From: Tretioscincus oriximinensis
Taxonomy: Eukaryota; Chordata; Lepidosauria; Squamata; Gymnophthalmidae
Assembly (NCBI GenBank): GCA_022410635.1
Contig: JAJVDF010000412.1
Span: forward strand, 332,575 to 396,574
Length of the DNA stretch: 64,000 nucleotides
Direction of reading: 5' to 3'
Part shown: piece by piece, positions 45,801 to 57,548 of the stretch
How the letters are laid out: each line of letters begins with the position of its first letter
How positions within the stretch are numbered: position 1 is the stretch's first letter
The notes under the pieces: model-generated
Seen by the model: the letters and a program-made list of their open reading frames with translations, nothing else
Told to the model about the DNA's origin: nothing
The model's database searches: none
Position numbers and translations under genes: made by a program

Positions 45801-46059
45801 ATTTTTGTAGTGAATAGAAGTTTCTCCATTTAGGGTGTAAAATTGTGCCCTGCAATCACTGATGGTGCTTCCAGCAGAGATCATGCTTGGAAGTTGTTTG
45901 GTGCAGCCATGGCAAGCTGCTTGTTGGTGCTGCAAACAGAGATGCAATGGTAATGGAGGCTGTTTGAGTGGCAGTGGGCACCTCTTTTGCTAAGTGGTGA
46001 CACATCTTATGTGAACATAAAGCCCCAAAACAGCAGTTATTGAGAACCGAAAATCACAG

Positions 46060-46640
46060 TTCTGACAGATGAGATCTTGCTGCTATTCCAGCGAGCACTT
46101 GTGGACTTCAGTGGAGCTCATTTCTAACGTTCACTGGTCTGCCTCTGTCTCCCTTGGCACCTGCAAGCAGCCCTTTTCTCACACCTTTATTTCAGGCCTC
46201 TGGCTACTCTTTTCCTCTTCTCTCACTCAGCAAACTGTTGCCGAGATCCCTTGCTTTCTTGTTGCTCCATTTTAATTGTATCGCTGGAATAAAGGAACGT
46301 TTGGACTGTTAAAGTGCCAGAGAGCTGGGTGTGAGCTGCTCCTGTTTTCTGCCGGCTGCATGGCCATCTGGCCCTGGCTCACATCCGCTGGTCTCCAGCT
46401 TCTCTTTCTCTTTATGTTAGCTGGGGCTATCTTGCCCACTTGGAATGCCTAATCACCATGGTGAGAGGGTGGGCCTTGCTGCCTGCCTCTTCCCGTCAAT
46501 TGTCATGCAGAACCGATCGGGACAACCGTTTTCTTTGCAGCCACCGCTTGCCCGCCTCTGCCTGCCTCTTGGCAGAAGGACGGCTTTTAATTGATCATTT
46601 GTGGGGGAGGGTTGGGGTTGTTTGAGCTTCTCAAATGTTT
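46060..46640. other. Candidate conserved non-coding block in intron 2
   Basis: About 600 bases free of recognised repeats, of higher GC than the surroundings, with ATTTTAATTGTATCGCTGGA, CTTTTAATTGATCATTTGTG and CATGGCCATCTGG. Reading frames here have no protein similarity I recognise. Proposed on composition only. Confidence 0.25.
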
Positions 46641-47615
46641 CCCCACACAGTCTCTGCCACCCGGCCAGATTTCTCATTTGTGAAGAAATGTTGGCGATGT
46701 AGCTTTTTCTTCGTCTTTCTTTTGGATTTCTGCTTGTTGCCGTTTTATGGGCAACTCTGAGGGCTTGTAACTGTGACTCCAAGGAGCACTGAGCAAGATA
46801 TAAATGTTGTGTTTATCTGTCGACAACTGGGAAGGGGGAAACATATGGGTACTAAATGTTTATTGTCCTTCTTTCCACGGTGGGTTGGTGTTTGTATTTG
46901 CATGAATGCTTATGGGTTTATTATCTATGGACAGAATGAACTCTTAATTTCTTTTCCGTCAAATGAATAAATCCAAGGATTTTTTTTCTTTCACCAGTCC
47001 TAAAGATCTGATGGTTGAATCTTGCAGATATTTAATTAAAAGCTGTGCTTAACTGGAGCTTTCTGTTGAAATATTTTTCCCCTCCATTATTAAAAATATT
47101 TTGGGGGATTATGAAGAATTGAGCATTTCTTATACCTAATAGTCTTTTCCACAATTGTTCATGCTTTAGAAAGAATAGTATTGATTGGATAGGCCAATGT
47201 TAGATAGGATGAGATGATTTCCTTTAGGATTTTTTTCCCTGTTGTTAAAGAGTATTACATTTTCTGAATGATTTACACTTTCTTACCTCCATAATATAGT
47301 AGGAAAAACATACTATTTGCATTATTTTGCCTAGGTATTGGTTTCATAATTGATGTTTGACAAACAGAGGTTTGGGTCAGTAAATACTGATTTATTGTGA
47401 AACTGGAAGCTCCAAGTGGATTGGGGGAAAAAGGCCACGGAGTTGATAATTGATAATTGAGTGATTTTTTTTACATTGTTTCACAATTCAAGGTTTCATA
47501 GGAGGCTATGGTTGTGCCTTTTGCACTAATTTTTTCAAACAGGAAATCATATCCATAAAGATTAAATTATTTCAACTGCAGAGATCATTTTAATGATTTG
47601 TAGGAAACTNCAGCC
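46641..47615. other. Intron 2, nothing recognised
   Basis: AT-rich sequence without recognised repeat or exon. Confidence 0.5.
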
Positions 47616-47619
47616 CTAC

Positions 47620-47690
47620 TGGATCAAACATCAGCCCATCTAGTCCAGTGATCCACCAAGTGCATCTAACAGTTTCAAAGAGAAGACAAA
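47620..47690 (-). repeat. CR1-like LINE tail, reverse orientation
   Basis: CTACTGGATCAAACATCAGC, CCATCTAGTCCAGTGATCC, CAAGTGCATCTAACAG is the reverse complement of the CR1-like terminus. Confidence 0.7.
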
Positions 47691-48124
47691 AGTAGTATCT
47701 TCACCTGGTGCTGGTGGTGGCTTGCTGGGAAGTGTAGTCCGAGCAGCAGGCCGCCTCTTCTGCCCAGCCTGCATGGAGCCCTGTCCTGAGTACTACAGGT
47801 CCCAGCCTGCACTGCAGTTACATTGTTAGAACTTTAAGGGAACCCTTTCTTTACTTCCCTCTACTCTTGTTCATATCCTTTAGTCAGCTACCAATTCAGG
47901 ACGGGATTTTCCGTTTAGTTAATTAATGATTAATTTATTTATGAGCCTTTGATGAGGGATTTTATCAAAAGTCTTCTGCAAGTCTAGATAGTCAATGTCA
48001 ACTAGATTGCCTATGCCCACAGACTCACTTACATTCACAAAGAATTGCCAAAAATTAATAAGGCACAACTTTCCTTTGTGGAAGGTTTCTGCAATGTTTG
48101 CTTCTCTGTGCATATTAATATTAA

Positions 48125-48262
48125 TTGTAGGCAACTGAGAACAGGTAATGGTTTTGTCTTCTGTTTGAGAATGCCCAGAAACAGTTCATGGGCCACTGTG
48201 TGGGACAGGATACTAAACTACAGGGATTGTGGTCTGATCCAGCATGGCTTCTTTTACGTATT
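48125..48262 (+). repeat. CR1-like LINE tail
   Basis: CTTCTGTTTGAGAATGCCCA, GGGCCACTGTGTGGGACAGG, GTCTGATCCAGCATGGCTTC, a standard terminal region. Confidence 0.75.
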
Positions 48263-49804
48263 TATTCTTAATGGTCGTTTCCATGTCTTTACCCTGGAAC
48301 TGGTTTAAAATTTCTGGTCTATACTTTCCTAGATCAATCCTGGATCTATTTTTGAAGAAGTCCAGTGGTGATTACTCCCAGGTAAGTTTGTAATAAGATT
48401 GCAAAAGTAACTCATCGTTAGCAAAGATCTTTGATAACTATACAATTTTCATGTTCATTTATTTAACCCCCAAAGGCTATAAGAGGAGGTAATACTATAA
48501 AATCTGTGTAAAGTAGCTGGTTAAAAGAAGTGAAACAGAAACCCTTTTGAGAAAATCAGTTAACAAAGCAATAAATGTACACTTGTTACTGATTTGTTGC
48601 AAACCTGAGATAGACTTCTTTCCTCAAGGTATCTTTTCGCTTGTGGGGAATAGCATTTTTTTCAGCACTTAAACTGACATTTTGCCGAAAGAAATATGTT
48701 ACTTTCCTCTGCTGTGAAACCTTCGTGAGTATCTAAAACCTGTGGCACAGTTCACATCATAGTCTAATTGATGAGGTACACAACTCATTATTTGTAAACA
48801 AGTAACAGCATTGCTTTACGATATTTTCCCCCAAACAGTTAAATAAGGTTATTGTATTATTGGCACTGAATAGAGATAAATATAATATAGTCTTCAAGTC
48901 CTTAGGTACGTGTGGTNTTTGGAGGCATTGAGGCAACAGTTTCTTCAAATAACTGCTATGATGACATCTAGTTAGGCACTGTTGGGCCATGACCTTCCTA
49001 TTTCTCCACCCTCACTCACATGTATTAATTTCCCACCTCGGATCTTTGGGTTTTGTGTATGAACACTTGCCCCTTTAAAGATTCCCAGCCAGAATCTTGT
49101 TCTGCTGATACATGTACTTAGGCCCAAAGTCTCCTGTAATATGTAATGGAACATCCTGCTGATGTTTGTTCAGAGGTTAGCTTTATCATTAGCTTCCCTC
49201 AGAACTATAAAGTAAATGGTCACAGACTGTAGGAATGTTTTCAAACAGGAACCAAACTTTATTGTACAAAGCATATGAATAAAGGTTTTTAAAACAGTTA
49301 TAGGTTTACATCTTCACTCTTGGTTTCCAACAGTCAATCAATATCCTTGAATCTAACCTTCCCCCTTTCTGTTGGAGTTTTCTGGATACAATAACTCTGG
49401 GTTTATTTCACCTCTCAGCCTCTATCTACAGAGAGCTGTTTCCTTTCTGTTTACACACCAGATTTAAGCATTTCCTGTTTTGCTTAAGTCACCACATCGG
49501 TAGCCCTTTTAGGGAACAGGTAAATATCTCCACTTCTTGCTACCATAGGGCAAACTGGAACAGTGCTCTGGGAGACAAGGATCAGCTCCCCAGCCTAACC
49601 ATTTGTAAAATAAAAAATAAAAAAATAAAGTGGGCCCCCCACTTGGTTTATCTGCCTGCCCCCCCACTCCCCGAGAGTCTAGCTACACCAGCTCACTACC
49701 TCTAACTATCACTTAGCAGCCTTTCCCCCAATAATACTCAAAGACTCCCTCCTCTCTCCCTCTCAAAACCCTCTTCTCTCTTTTTCCTTTTAAAAAATCA
49801 TTTC
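48263..49804. other. Intron 2, mostly unassigned
   Basis: The stretch from about 49,170 to 49,560, with ACCAAACTTTATTGTAC near 49,250, could be a reversed LTR or retrotransposon end, since TTTATT reads AATAAA on the minus strand, but no ends could be fixed. Confidence 0.3.
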
Positions 49805-49905
49805 CTCTCCTTCTCAACACACCTGCTTAGCTTTCACCCCTCCCCTTTTCACCCTCCCCTTTTCACCCTGCTTAGCTTGGATCACCCCTCCCCTTTTCAT
49901 CAGGG
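49805..49905. repeat. Imperfect tandem repeat of CACCCCTCCCCTTTT type
   Basis: Four imperfect units of CACCC(CT)CCCCTTTT, interspersed with CCTGCTTAGCTT twice. Confidence 0.7.
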
Positions 49906-52184
49906 CTTATCCTGGTAACCACATTCACTCACTGGGCTATTGCCTTCTCCCTCTGGGGTTTCTTAGCAAATTCCTTCCAGGTACACGCGGTCATCACAAC
50001 TGCTATAAAGCATAGAAAATTAAGAGTATGAAAACTAGGTTCAAATGTATTTCTAATGCAAGGAAGAGCTGCAATCAGAGGAGTAAGAAAGCATATTTAC
50101 ATTTTGTGCTGAGGAGGGAGAGCAAAAAATAAATCCTTGAGTAGATTTTTATTTCCATGATCTCAGATCTTTTGTCTGTGTGTTTCTACCGACAGTTTCC
50201 CCGAACTCTAAACACAAAGGTAGCTGTTAGATTCGTAATTCATTTATAAACACAGATCAGTTACCTATTCCTTTTGAACCTTTCTGCACTGATCTATAGT
50301 TGAGCATCTTGCTCTTAGTACATAGGAAAAAATGTCAGTGATTAAAGAGAAGAAATAGTATGCCATGTGAAATTTGATCAGATTGCTTGTGTTGCCTGCT
50401 TGTGGATATTTGATTAAGATTAAGGCCCCCTCCACAAGATATGTTAAAAATTGCAATGGTTTTAAAATCCGAAATAACNCAATCGCGGGTCCATGCATAT
50501 GTACCCTCATCCCTTTCGCAAACAAACCATTAGAAGACCTTTAAACCCACGTGGAGCAGACAAGATGACTAACCAGAAAGTAAATACTGAACATGCTCAG
50601 TATGTGATTCTGCATTGTGTTGTGCCAGTGTCTTCTCATGGTATCCTGATAATCCCAGACAGGTTTCTCCCCTCTGTGGCTGCAGGTATGACCATTTTGG
50701 AAAACAGCAGCCAAAAACTATTCTGGGGTAAAGAATCTTTTTTCTGGATGCATCATGATGATTCTACAATTGTGGTAGGAAAGCCTTGTGTGACAGCAGC
50801 ATTAGTGACATTACTTTATAAAGGATTATATATAGTAGAACTTTTTAAGGCAAAAGGTAAAGTTTTTCTATTAATGACTTATTTAAGTGCAGGAAAGTTG
50901 TAATATCCCCCTGCATCTTAGGCCTGTCAGTAATATAGAGAGGTTGTGCCAACCACTGGTACGTTTTATCCATACTGGATGGAGTGTTATTCCGATTAAG
51001 AAATCTTAACCTGGGTTCTGCCAGACTTGAATATTGAAATATATCAGTGTACTAACTCAGCCTACTCCAGAACATGGAAGCAATTGTAAGGTATACTGTG
51101 TTCCAGTTACAGGGGGAATCATTTTAGTGCCATGCATTACTGAATTGCTGAATCAGGCCTACAGGGGCATTGAGGCCATGAATGTTCATTCCTGACTTTC
51201 GGTGCTTATGCAGGCTACCTGCAAAGTTCACACATGTTTAGAGGCCATCACAGAGGTTGAGGGGGAAAATGCTGTTTCTATGCAGACAATCTTGCTTTGG
51301 TCCTATCTTACTATTGAAATTAATCACTCTGTCCTAATAGTTGGAACAAAACTAACTATGTAGGCATGAAAACCTACGGTTATGTCCAGATAAAACTCCA
51401 AATCTGCTTTGCAATAACAAGGACCCCATGCTTCTTTCATCTTTTTTTGTGATTGTTCCTCTTCCAAGTACCTGGATCGAAGTTAGTCCTACAAAGAAAA
51501 ATAAAGGAAAATAGGTGAGCTCTTGACTGATAGCCAGGTATTTGCNAGAGGAACATTAATGAGAAGATCCTGCAGACAGAGCTAGGAGCCCACAGTTGCC
51601 TCCTATATCTGGTGGCAAGAGTGTGAGGCAATTGCTGGATATTTTTTAGATTCCTTCCTTCTGGAACCACGCCATGTTACCTTCTTTTAGATTTGCTTAT
51701 ATTAACAAATGTTCTTCCCACCCACCCATACATTATTCTGAAGATAAGAGTCACTTTTTACAACTGGAAATTCTTTAAAAATCCTTAATTTTAACTGTGA
51801 CATCGTTCCTTTAGTGTGAAATTACATCGCTATACCTTTATTATTACTGAGAAATAAAAATGTGTGTCAAATGGATCAGTTCTGGTATACTAAACTCAGG
51901 TAATCTCTATAACACACATGTAATTCATAAAGGATACAGTCCTCGAGCATTTTAATCAGGAGGACAAATTGCAAGAGAATTTCAGTAACATTCTAATAGC
52001 ACAATTTTTTCCAAATGTGGAAATACAAAGGAGTTCATCGTGAGTGTTGGTGTTCCCATTTGAAACATAATGCAAGGATTACAGCTTCTTTCACAAGGGT
52101 CATTTAAAACTATTAAATGATCTTTGATTTNCAAGCATGTGCTAACACATATTCTGACTCGGGCAGCTATGGAGACTGAGATGC
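49906..52184. other. Intron 2, mostly unassigned
   Basis: GGCCCCCTCCACAAGATATG near 50,426 resembles a family 2 MITE terminus, but a right end is not clear. Open frames at 50,493-50,903 have no recognised similarity. The rest is unassigned. Confidence 0.35.
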
Positions 52185-52400
52185 TACCTTATTTATTTGT
52201 TTGTTTATACTTATACCCCACCCTATACCCGAAGGTCTCAGGGCAGTCAACAATAAAACAACAGTACTAACCTGACATATTAAAAACAGTATCAAAACAG
52301 TATCTGAAGATGGGAAGAAAAAGAAGAAGAAAGAAGTCCCATTCCCTCATACGAGGACATACGGGAGGATAGATCAACTTAAGCTGAAGCTACCGTTTCC
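52185..52400 (-). repeat. L2-like LINE 3' tail, reverse orientation
   Basis: (TTTA) run, then CCCCACCCTATACCCGAAGG, CTCAGGGCAG and AATAAAACAACAGTACTAAC, ACAGTATCTGAAG, mirror of the forward L2-like tails. Confidence 0.75.
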
Positions 52401-53284
52401 AAACTGGTCAATCTACTAGAGAAGGCTGGCCGTTTTCAGTCTGACAGAGTACTGACTGAAATGGAAACAACAAAGCTTCAAGGGGCTTCCAAAATGGTTC
52501 ATCTCTTGTGTACCAGACCATTGAAATGAGTTCCCCGCAGTATATCAGACTGTTAAAATGGGTCCCTCATGCAATCTGAAATATACTCCCTACTGCCTCA
52601 GTAACCCTCAAAAAGACCAGGCATCAGTTCTAATAACCATTGATACACTTATTAGCCCTATCAGCATGTTTTTAAAAATCAAAGCCATTGTCAAGACATT
52701 CATGAATGTCGGGTTTGAGCTTTTGTTCTTGGTATCATGGGGCAGAAGTGATATTCACAGGCAAGGTTTTTCTCATTAACCAGCCTGCCAACAGCCTCAC
52801 TTTCTTTCCTTTTATAGAAGGACACATGGAGTCTAAAGCTGAGAACAGCAGGAAGCTTTGGGATGCTTGATTCTTTGAAATAAAATTATAAAAATAGAAA
52901 CCTTACCATTCTTGACAGCAGAACTCCAAATGAAACACTGGATGATTCCGCACTGGCTGGTATGGTGAACTAGCTAGCGTACTTAACCTTCCTTCCACAT
53001 CCTCGTATGTTTTAAGAGAAACTCTAGGACTGGTTCTTCCCCAGAGGTAGAGCCAAAGGATGGTGAACAGAGCTTTGTGCTTGGGTGCAAGGTTTCTGAG
53101 GATGCAAAACTGGGCTCTTCCACTCCCTCTTGTCTCTGGACACCACTTTAAAAGCCTTAATTTTGGCATTGACACTACTAAGAGAAATAAAACCCCTCCC
53201 TTCCCTCTGCATCGCATCAGAACTAATACAACAAGTTGGAAGGAGAATTTTTCCCTGATCCTGGAACTTTCAAAACTTAAATGA

Positions 53285-53455
53285 ATTTTATTTTATTTAT
53301 TTATACTTATACTTTGCTGCCCTGAGACCTTTGGGTATAGGGCAAACAATAAAAACAACAGTACAACGTTAGTATATTAAAAACAGTATTTGAAACGGGG
53401 AAGAAACGGCATTTCTTAAATCAAAGGCCAGGTTAAAAAGGTGCTTCTTTTATTT
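53285..53455 (-). repeat. L2-like LINE 3' tail, reverse orientation
   Basis: (TTTA) run, CCCTGAGACCTTTGGGTATA, GGGCAAACAATAAAAACAAC, then AAAGGCCAGGTTAAAAAGGT, the reverse of the sequence encoding the Phe-Asn-Leu-Ala-Phe ORF2 end. Confidence 0.75.
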
Positions 53456-53633
53456 ATGCCATGATCCAAGGTACAATAAGACTGGGAAGGGGCACCAGAT
53501 GTTTGCAATGGTAATAGAGAAATGCCGGATGGGTGACCAGGGGTGAAGAATTTGGAGGATTACTCTGGTTGCCCTCGCTATGCCTCTGTTCCATCCTTTG
53601 AAGACTTGCTGGTCCAGTATAATCAACCAAGTA

Positions 53634-54036
53634 GGCTGCATCCAGACAGGATCAATAATCCATTTTCAAATTGAATCTGTGTTGCATTTGCCTCTTCAGG
53701 TGCTACATAAACTGGTAGATTTGGGGTTTTAAAGCTGAATATCTAGGAATACAGCTAATGAGCCATTATATGGCATTATTACAGAAAGGCTTTGATATGT
53801 GGATAGTTTTGTTGAGAAAATGCAAGAATGACAGAGGAAGGAATCAAATATTGGCAACAAACAATCCAATAGCATTTGGGAAGACGATTTCTGTACATGC
53901 ACTTGACAACCAACAAACAAAATGGCTGTTAGGAGAGTGTGTCACATTCAGAGATCTCATTTATCCGGAGTTGATAGAAAGGCAAACCCGGAATACCAAT
54001 AAATACCAGAATAAACAAGTGCTGTATGGATGCAGC
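53634..54036. mobile_element. MITE family 2, longer member
   Basis: GGCTGCATCCAGACAG at the left and CTGTATGGATGCAGC at the right are inverted (14 of 15). 403 bases. An open frame of 111 codons inside (from 53,758, +) shows no transposase motif. Confidence 0.65.
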
Positions 54037-54609
54037 AATAGTGATTACTTGATACAAACATTGTGGCCAGATCAGCCCCTGGAACACTTTTGATGCCAAT
54101 TCCTCCCTAGTGGTGAATAAACAGCTTTTTGGTTTACAATTGCATTTCATGAACGGTTGACAATGCATTCAAGAGAAGAAACATTTCTGACTCATGAATA
54201 TGAGATGTGTACTATTATTTGAGCAAGCTTTGTTTATGCTTCCGTTTTTTTTATCTGAATCTATTCCCTCATCAATCTTAAACTTATATAGACACCTTTC
54301 CATTTTTCTTTTAGCTTGGCTGCTGCATAATTCTGTGGAGTGAGTAATATCTCNCTGTTACATGCTTCTGCGAGGAATCAAGAGTAGTTCAGTATTGGTT
54401 TGTCTGCCATTTGCTTTTGTCCAGGTTTTCAAGTGGTATTGGAAGGGGTATTGAAGCTGGAATGGAGGAAATTCTGAGAGAACAGCTTATTGACTAATTA
54501 TTATAGAAGTACATCCATACTAAATTACTTTTTTTATTACTAGAATTAAAAATTAACTAAAATTGGAAACTGAATTTAATTACAGAAATAATAGCATTCA
54601 TATCAGGAG

Positions 54610-55042
54610 CAGTGGCGGATTGCCTCTGGGTTCATAGGGGTCCGGCGAACACTCAGAGATTAAAATCAATGATAAAATCTCCATAGAAAACAATGGAGAA
54701 CTATTGGCCAATCGTAAGCCTTCATAGAGAAGCTCCCAACAAATCAAAAAGCTCCTGGCCGCTTTTTTTATTGATGAAAAAGGGGTCACTGATCCCAGAA
54801 CCAATGGGAAGGCTGCTTGGGAGTGGCTACAGTCTCTCTCACAGTCTCTGTCGAGGTGCCATTTTGTATTGACATTCAACTTGCAGACTGAAAGAGAGAC
54901 TGGTAAGTGCTTGAATGTGCCTCCCAGCCCCTTTCCTAACATCACAGATGCTGGAAGAAGGGAGCTTTCTTCAGTCTCAGCGATGTTAGGAAAGCACTGG
55001 TCCTGCACCCTCCCCAATCTCAAAGTGCACCAGCCGCCACTG
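54610..55042. mobile_element. hAT-type MITE with 8-bp target duplication
   Basis: ATCAGGAG at 54,602-54,609 and 55,043-55,050 is a perfect 8-base duplication. Ends CAGTGGCGGATTGCC and CCAGCCGCCACTG are inverse over CAGTGGCGG. 433 bases, no coding capacity for a transposase. Interior has GGGAAGGCTGCTTGGGAG and TCTTCAGTCTCAGCGATGTT blocks. Confidence 0.9.
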
Positions 55043-55199
55043 ATCAGGAGTAAAGAATGCTCCATAAGTTCCCACCCTGCAGAGCTAGTTTCATTATTAT
55101 TTTGAAAATTAATTTAAAGAACTAAGCAATAAATAGTTGGAATTTTTACCCCAGTGTTGCAGTCAACTTATAGTAAATAGCCAGTCAGGCAGATTGAAG

Positions 55200-55352
55200 T
55201 CAGTTGTGGGCAGGAGAATTCTAAGGTGCATATTTGTTTTCCTCTGTTTGGACTACCCAGGTGCATCTGGTGGGTCTCTGCGTGAGACAGAATTCTGGAC
55301 TAGATAGACTCTGGCCCGATCCAGTATGGCTCTTCTTATGTTCTTATGAGCT
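55200..55352 (+). repeat. CR1-like LINE tail
   Basis: CTCTGTTTGGACTACCCAGG, TGCATCTGGTGGGTCTCTGC, CTGGACTAGATAGACTCTGG, GATCCAGTATGGCTCTTC and TTATG repeats. Confidence 0.85.
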
Positions 55353-55502
55353 GATACAGGAACAGGAGATCTAAGTTGTATTTATTCATAATGAGTTCCT
55401 AGGCTATCTCAGCTGCCCCATGAATCAACGTTTTTAAACATGAGGCAGGTGTCAAAGCAAGTGTGGCCATTTGGATGTTTGTGACATCACTCAAGGGCCA
55501 AA

Positions 55503-55625
55503 CTCCCTCCCCACTCCTGCCCAGGCCACACCTTCTTCTGCCCAGGCCTTACCTCCTCCTGTCTATGCTGTGTCTTCATCTGCCCAGCCCACACCTCCTC
55601 CGTTTATGCCCCCTCCCCTGTTCAG
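55503..55625. repeat. Imperfect tandem repeat (CTGCCCAGGCCACACCT type)
   Basis: Four degenerate units of about 28 bases: CTGCCCAGGCC(A)CACCT followed by TCTTCTGCCC or CCTCCTG variants. Confidence 0.65.
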
Positions 55626-56469
55626 ACCCACAAAATCACAACTTTTTAGTGTTCCTCCCACCCTCACACTGCCTTCTTTTTTCCTGGACCTCCTTCCTTC
55701 CCCTTTTTGGGTTTCACTACATGTTTTAACAAACTGAGAGACAGTTATTTAGCCAGGGAAGCCTAAAGGTTGCTTGTAGAGCATGGTTTCTGGGGGAGCA
55801 TGCCGCAGGCTGGACCAAATGGTTCTGCAGGTCACATCTGGCTGCATCTGCCCCCTGNGCATTAGGTCTGTCCCCCCTCCCCCTGTGTCCATAGAAAGAC
55901 CATTTTTTATTGTATCAGAAATGGCTGGCTTCTGGGGCCATTTTCACTCCAGCAATAGCACTCTAGCTGGATTGCTTCAGGGCCCCACTTGCTTCAGGGG
56001 CAGTTTGTGTGCAGCCATTGTAATTTCATTTTTTAAAATGTTTGTTACAATTAAACAAAGATCCATTATGCGAGTTCAGTATATATATAAAAAACCAGAA
56101 CTAAGCAAAAAAAAACTAAACTAACCACTCAAGTAGAAAACTGAACCCTGAAGACAAGGGGATAAGTGGATATTTTGAAGTCCTAAAGAGGATGAAACTG
56201 ATTTATATCATAAGTGGCTTCTTTGGATGTAGGATTGAATTAGGTAAATTAATTAGATGGTTTCGTTTGTCCTCTAGAAGAAAAAGAATAGTTGTATCCT
56301 GGGAATTCCAAAAAATGCCACATTAAATACATACAGTTTTGACTACTACAATGCACGCTTTCAGGAACTCCTTTAAAAATAAAGCTGGAGCTAGTGCAGA
56401 ATGCAGCAACTTGATTTCTGATGCAAATGGACATCAGACTAATCATAAAATATCTGCACTGTGTATTCA

Positions 56470-56705
56470 GTCTCCTAAAGCGGTCAGACTTATCTGGAAG
56501 TCTCTCAGTTCAATTCTGCATTCCTCCACAAAAATCAACTAGGTGACCTTGGGCTAATCACAGTTCTTTTAGANCTTTCTCAGCTTCACCTATTTCACAT
56601 GATGTCTGTTGTGAAGAGAAAAACAGAAGGTTATGTAAGCCATTGATTCCCTTCATGTTGAGAAACGCGGGGTATAAAAACCAATTTCTCCTTTTCCTCC
56701 TCCTC
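56470..56705 (+). repeat. tRNA-headed SINE
   Basis: CTTATCTGGAAGTCTCTCAG, GTTCAATTCTGCATTCCTCC (box B-like), TAGGTGACCTTGGGCTAATC, GATGTCTGTTGTG, GTAAGCCATTGATTCCC, GGGGTATAAAAACCAA. The first part of the head is degraded. Confidence 0.8.
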
Positions 56706-56756
56706 CTTCTTCACTACTAAGCCTGATTCAGTGTATTTGGTGTTAACATATAAAAC

Positions 56757-57175
56757 CCTGCAAAGGGGCTAGTAGCACTTAGAGACGAACAATAGAAAAG
56801 TAGGTGGCATAAGCTTTCGTAGATACATCTACTTCTTCAGATGCTGAGGGACTAATGTCAGGGTTCATTATACATTTTTATGATGCCTGTTAAGACTTGA
56901 TTGATTTACTATCAGCCATATGTCTCTTGCTGCTCTAAACTATTTTTTTCACATGAGAGGATTAGTTTCTGCCATTTAGCTGTTTTTCTAACCTGGAGTT
57001 CATCACCTTATTCCATTTGCATATGCTTTGTCATCTCCCATTCACAGTTTCCTATAAATACCTGACCTTGATATTAGTCCCTCAGCATCTGAAGAAGTAG
57101 ACGTGTCTACGAAAGCTCATGCCACCTACTTTTCTACTGTTAGTCTCTAAGTGCTATTAGCCCCTTTGCTGGACT
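56757..57175. mobile_element. Inverted-repeat element (repeat family F, both arms)
   Basis: Arms of about 117 bases at 56,757-56,873 and 57,061-57,175 are inverse copies (GCAAAGGGGCTAGTAGCACT against AGTGCTATTAGCCCCTTTGC; CATCTACTTCTTCAGATGC against GCATCTGAAGAAGTAGACG) around a spacer of about 190 bases. It is the only two-armed copy of family F here. The class is unknown; target duplication is not evident. Confidence 0.8.
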
Positions 57176-57444
57176 TTCTACTAGACTAACACTTGGATCT
57201 TGGTTTCTGTAGAGCTACCAAGTATTAACATTACAAGATAAGTGCCTTCTTGTAGTTCTATCTTTTTCATGTATGTATTAAGAAGCTNTAATACATGAGA
57301 ACCCTCACATTTTGAAACAGTTCCTTCTGGAAATATATCTGGTTCAACTTTATATATCTTTGGGCACCTGATTAAAACATATTTCTTATCAGGCCTTTGA
57401 TACTTAGTTTCATCTAAATATTATTCTACTAGAGGGCAGAGTGG

Positions 57445-57548
57445 ATTATATTTTAAACGCATATTTTATACTATTTTATGCNTCTTGCTTTTATATTGTG
57501 ATCTGCCTTGGGACCTTTGGGTGNAGGGCATGATATAAAATAAATTGT
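57445..57548 (+). repeat. L2-like LINE 3' tail
   Basis: GTGATCTGCCTTGGGACCTT, TGGGTGNAGGGCATGATATA, AAATAAATTG. Two Ns. Confidence 0.7.

Noticed and set aside
49170..49560. Reverse-oriented LTR
   Set aside because: Only a TTTATT motif supports it; no TATA or CCAAT on the minus strand at suitable distance and no defined ends.
50493..50903. 136-codon open frame (+)
   Set aside because: No recognisable domain, intronic, no strong splice sites around it, expected by chance in this amount of DNA.
53758..54093. 111-codon open frame (+)
   Set aside because: It lies inside a MITE with matching termini and shows no transposase or other domain.
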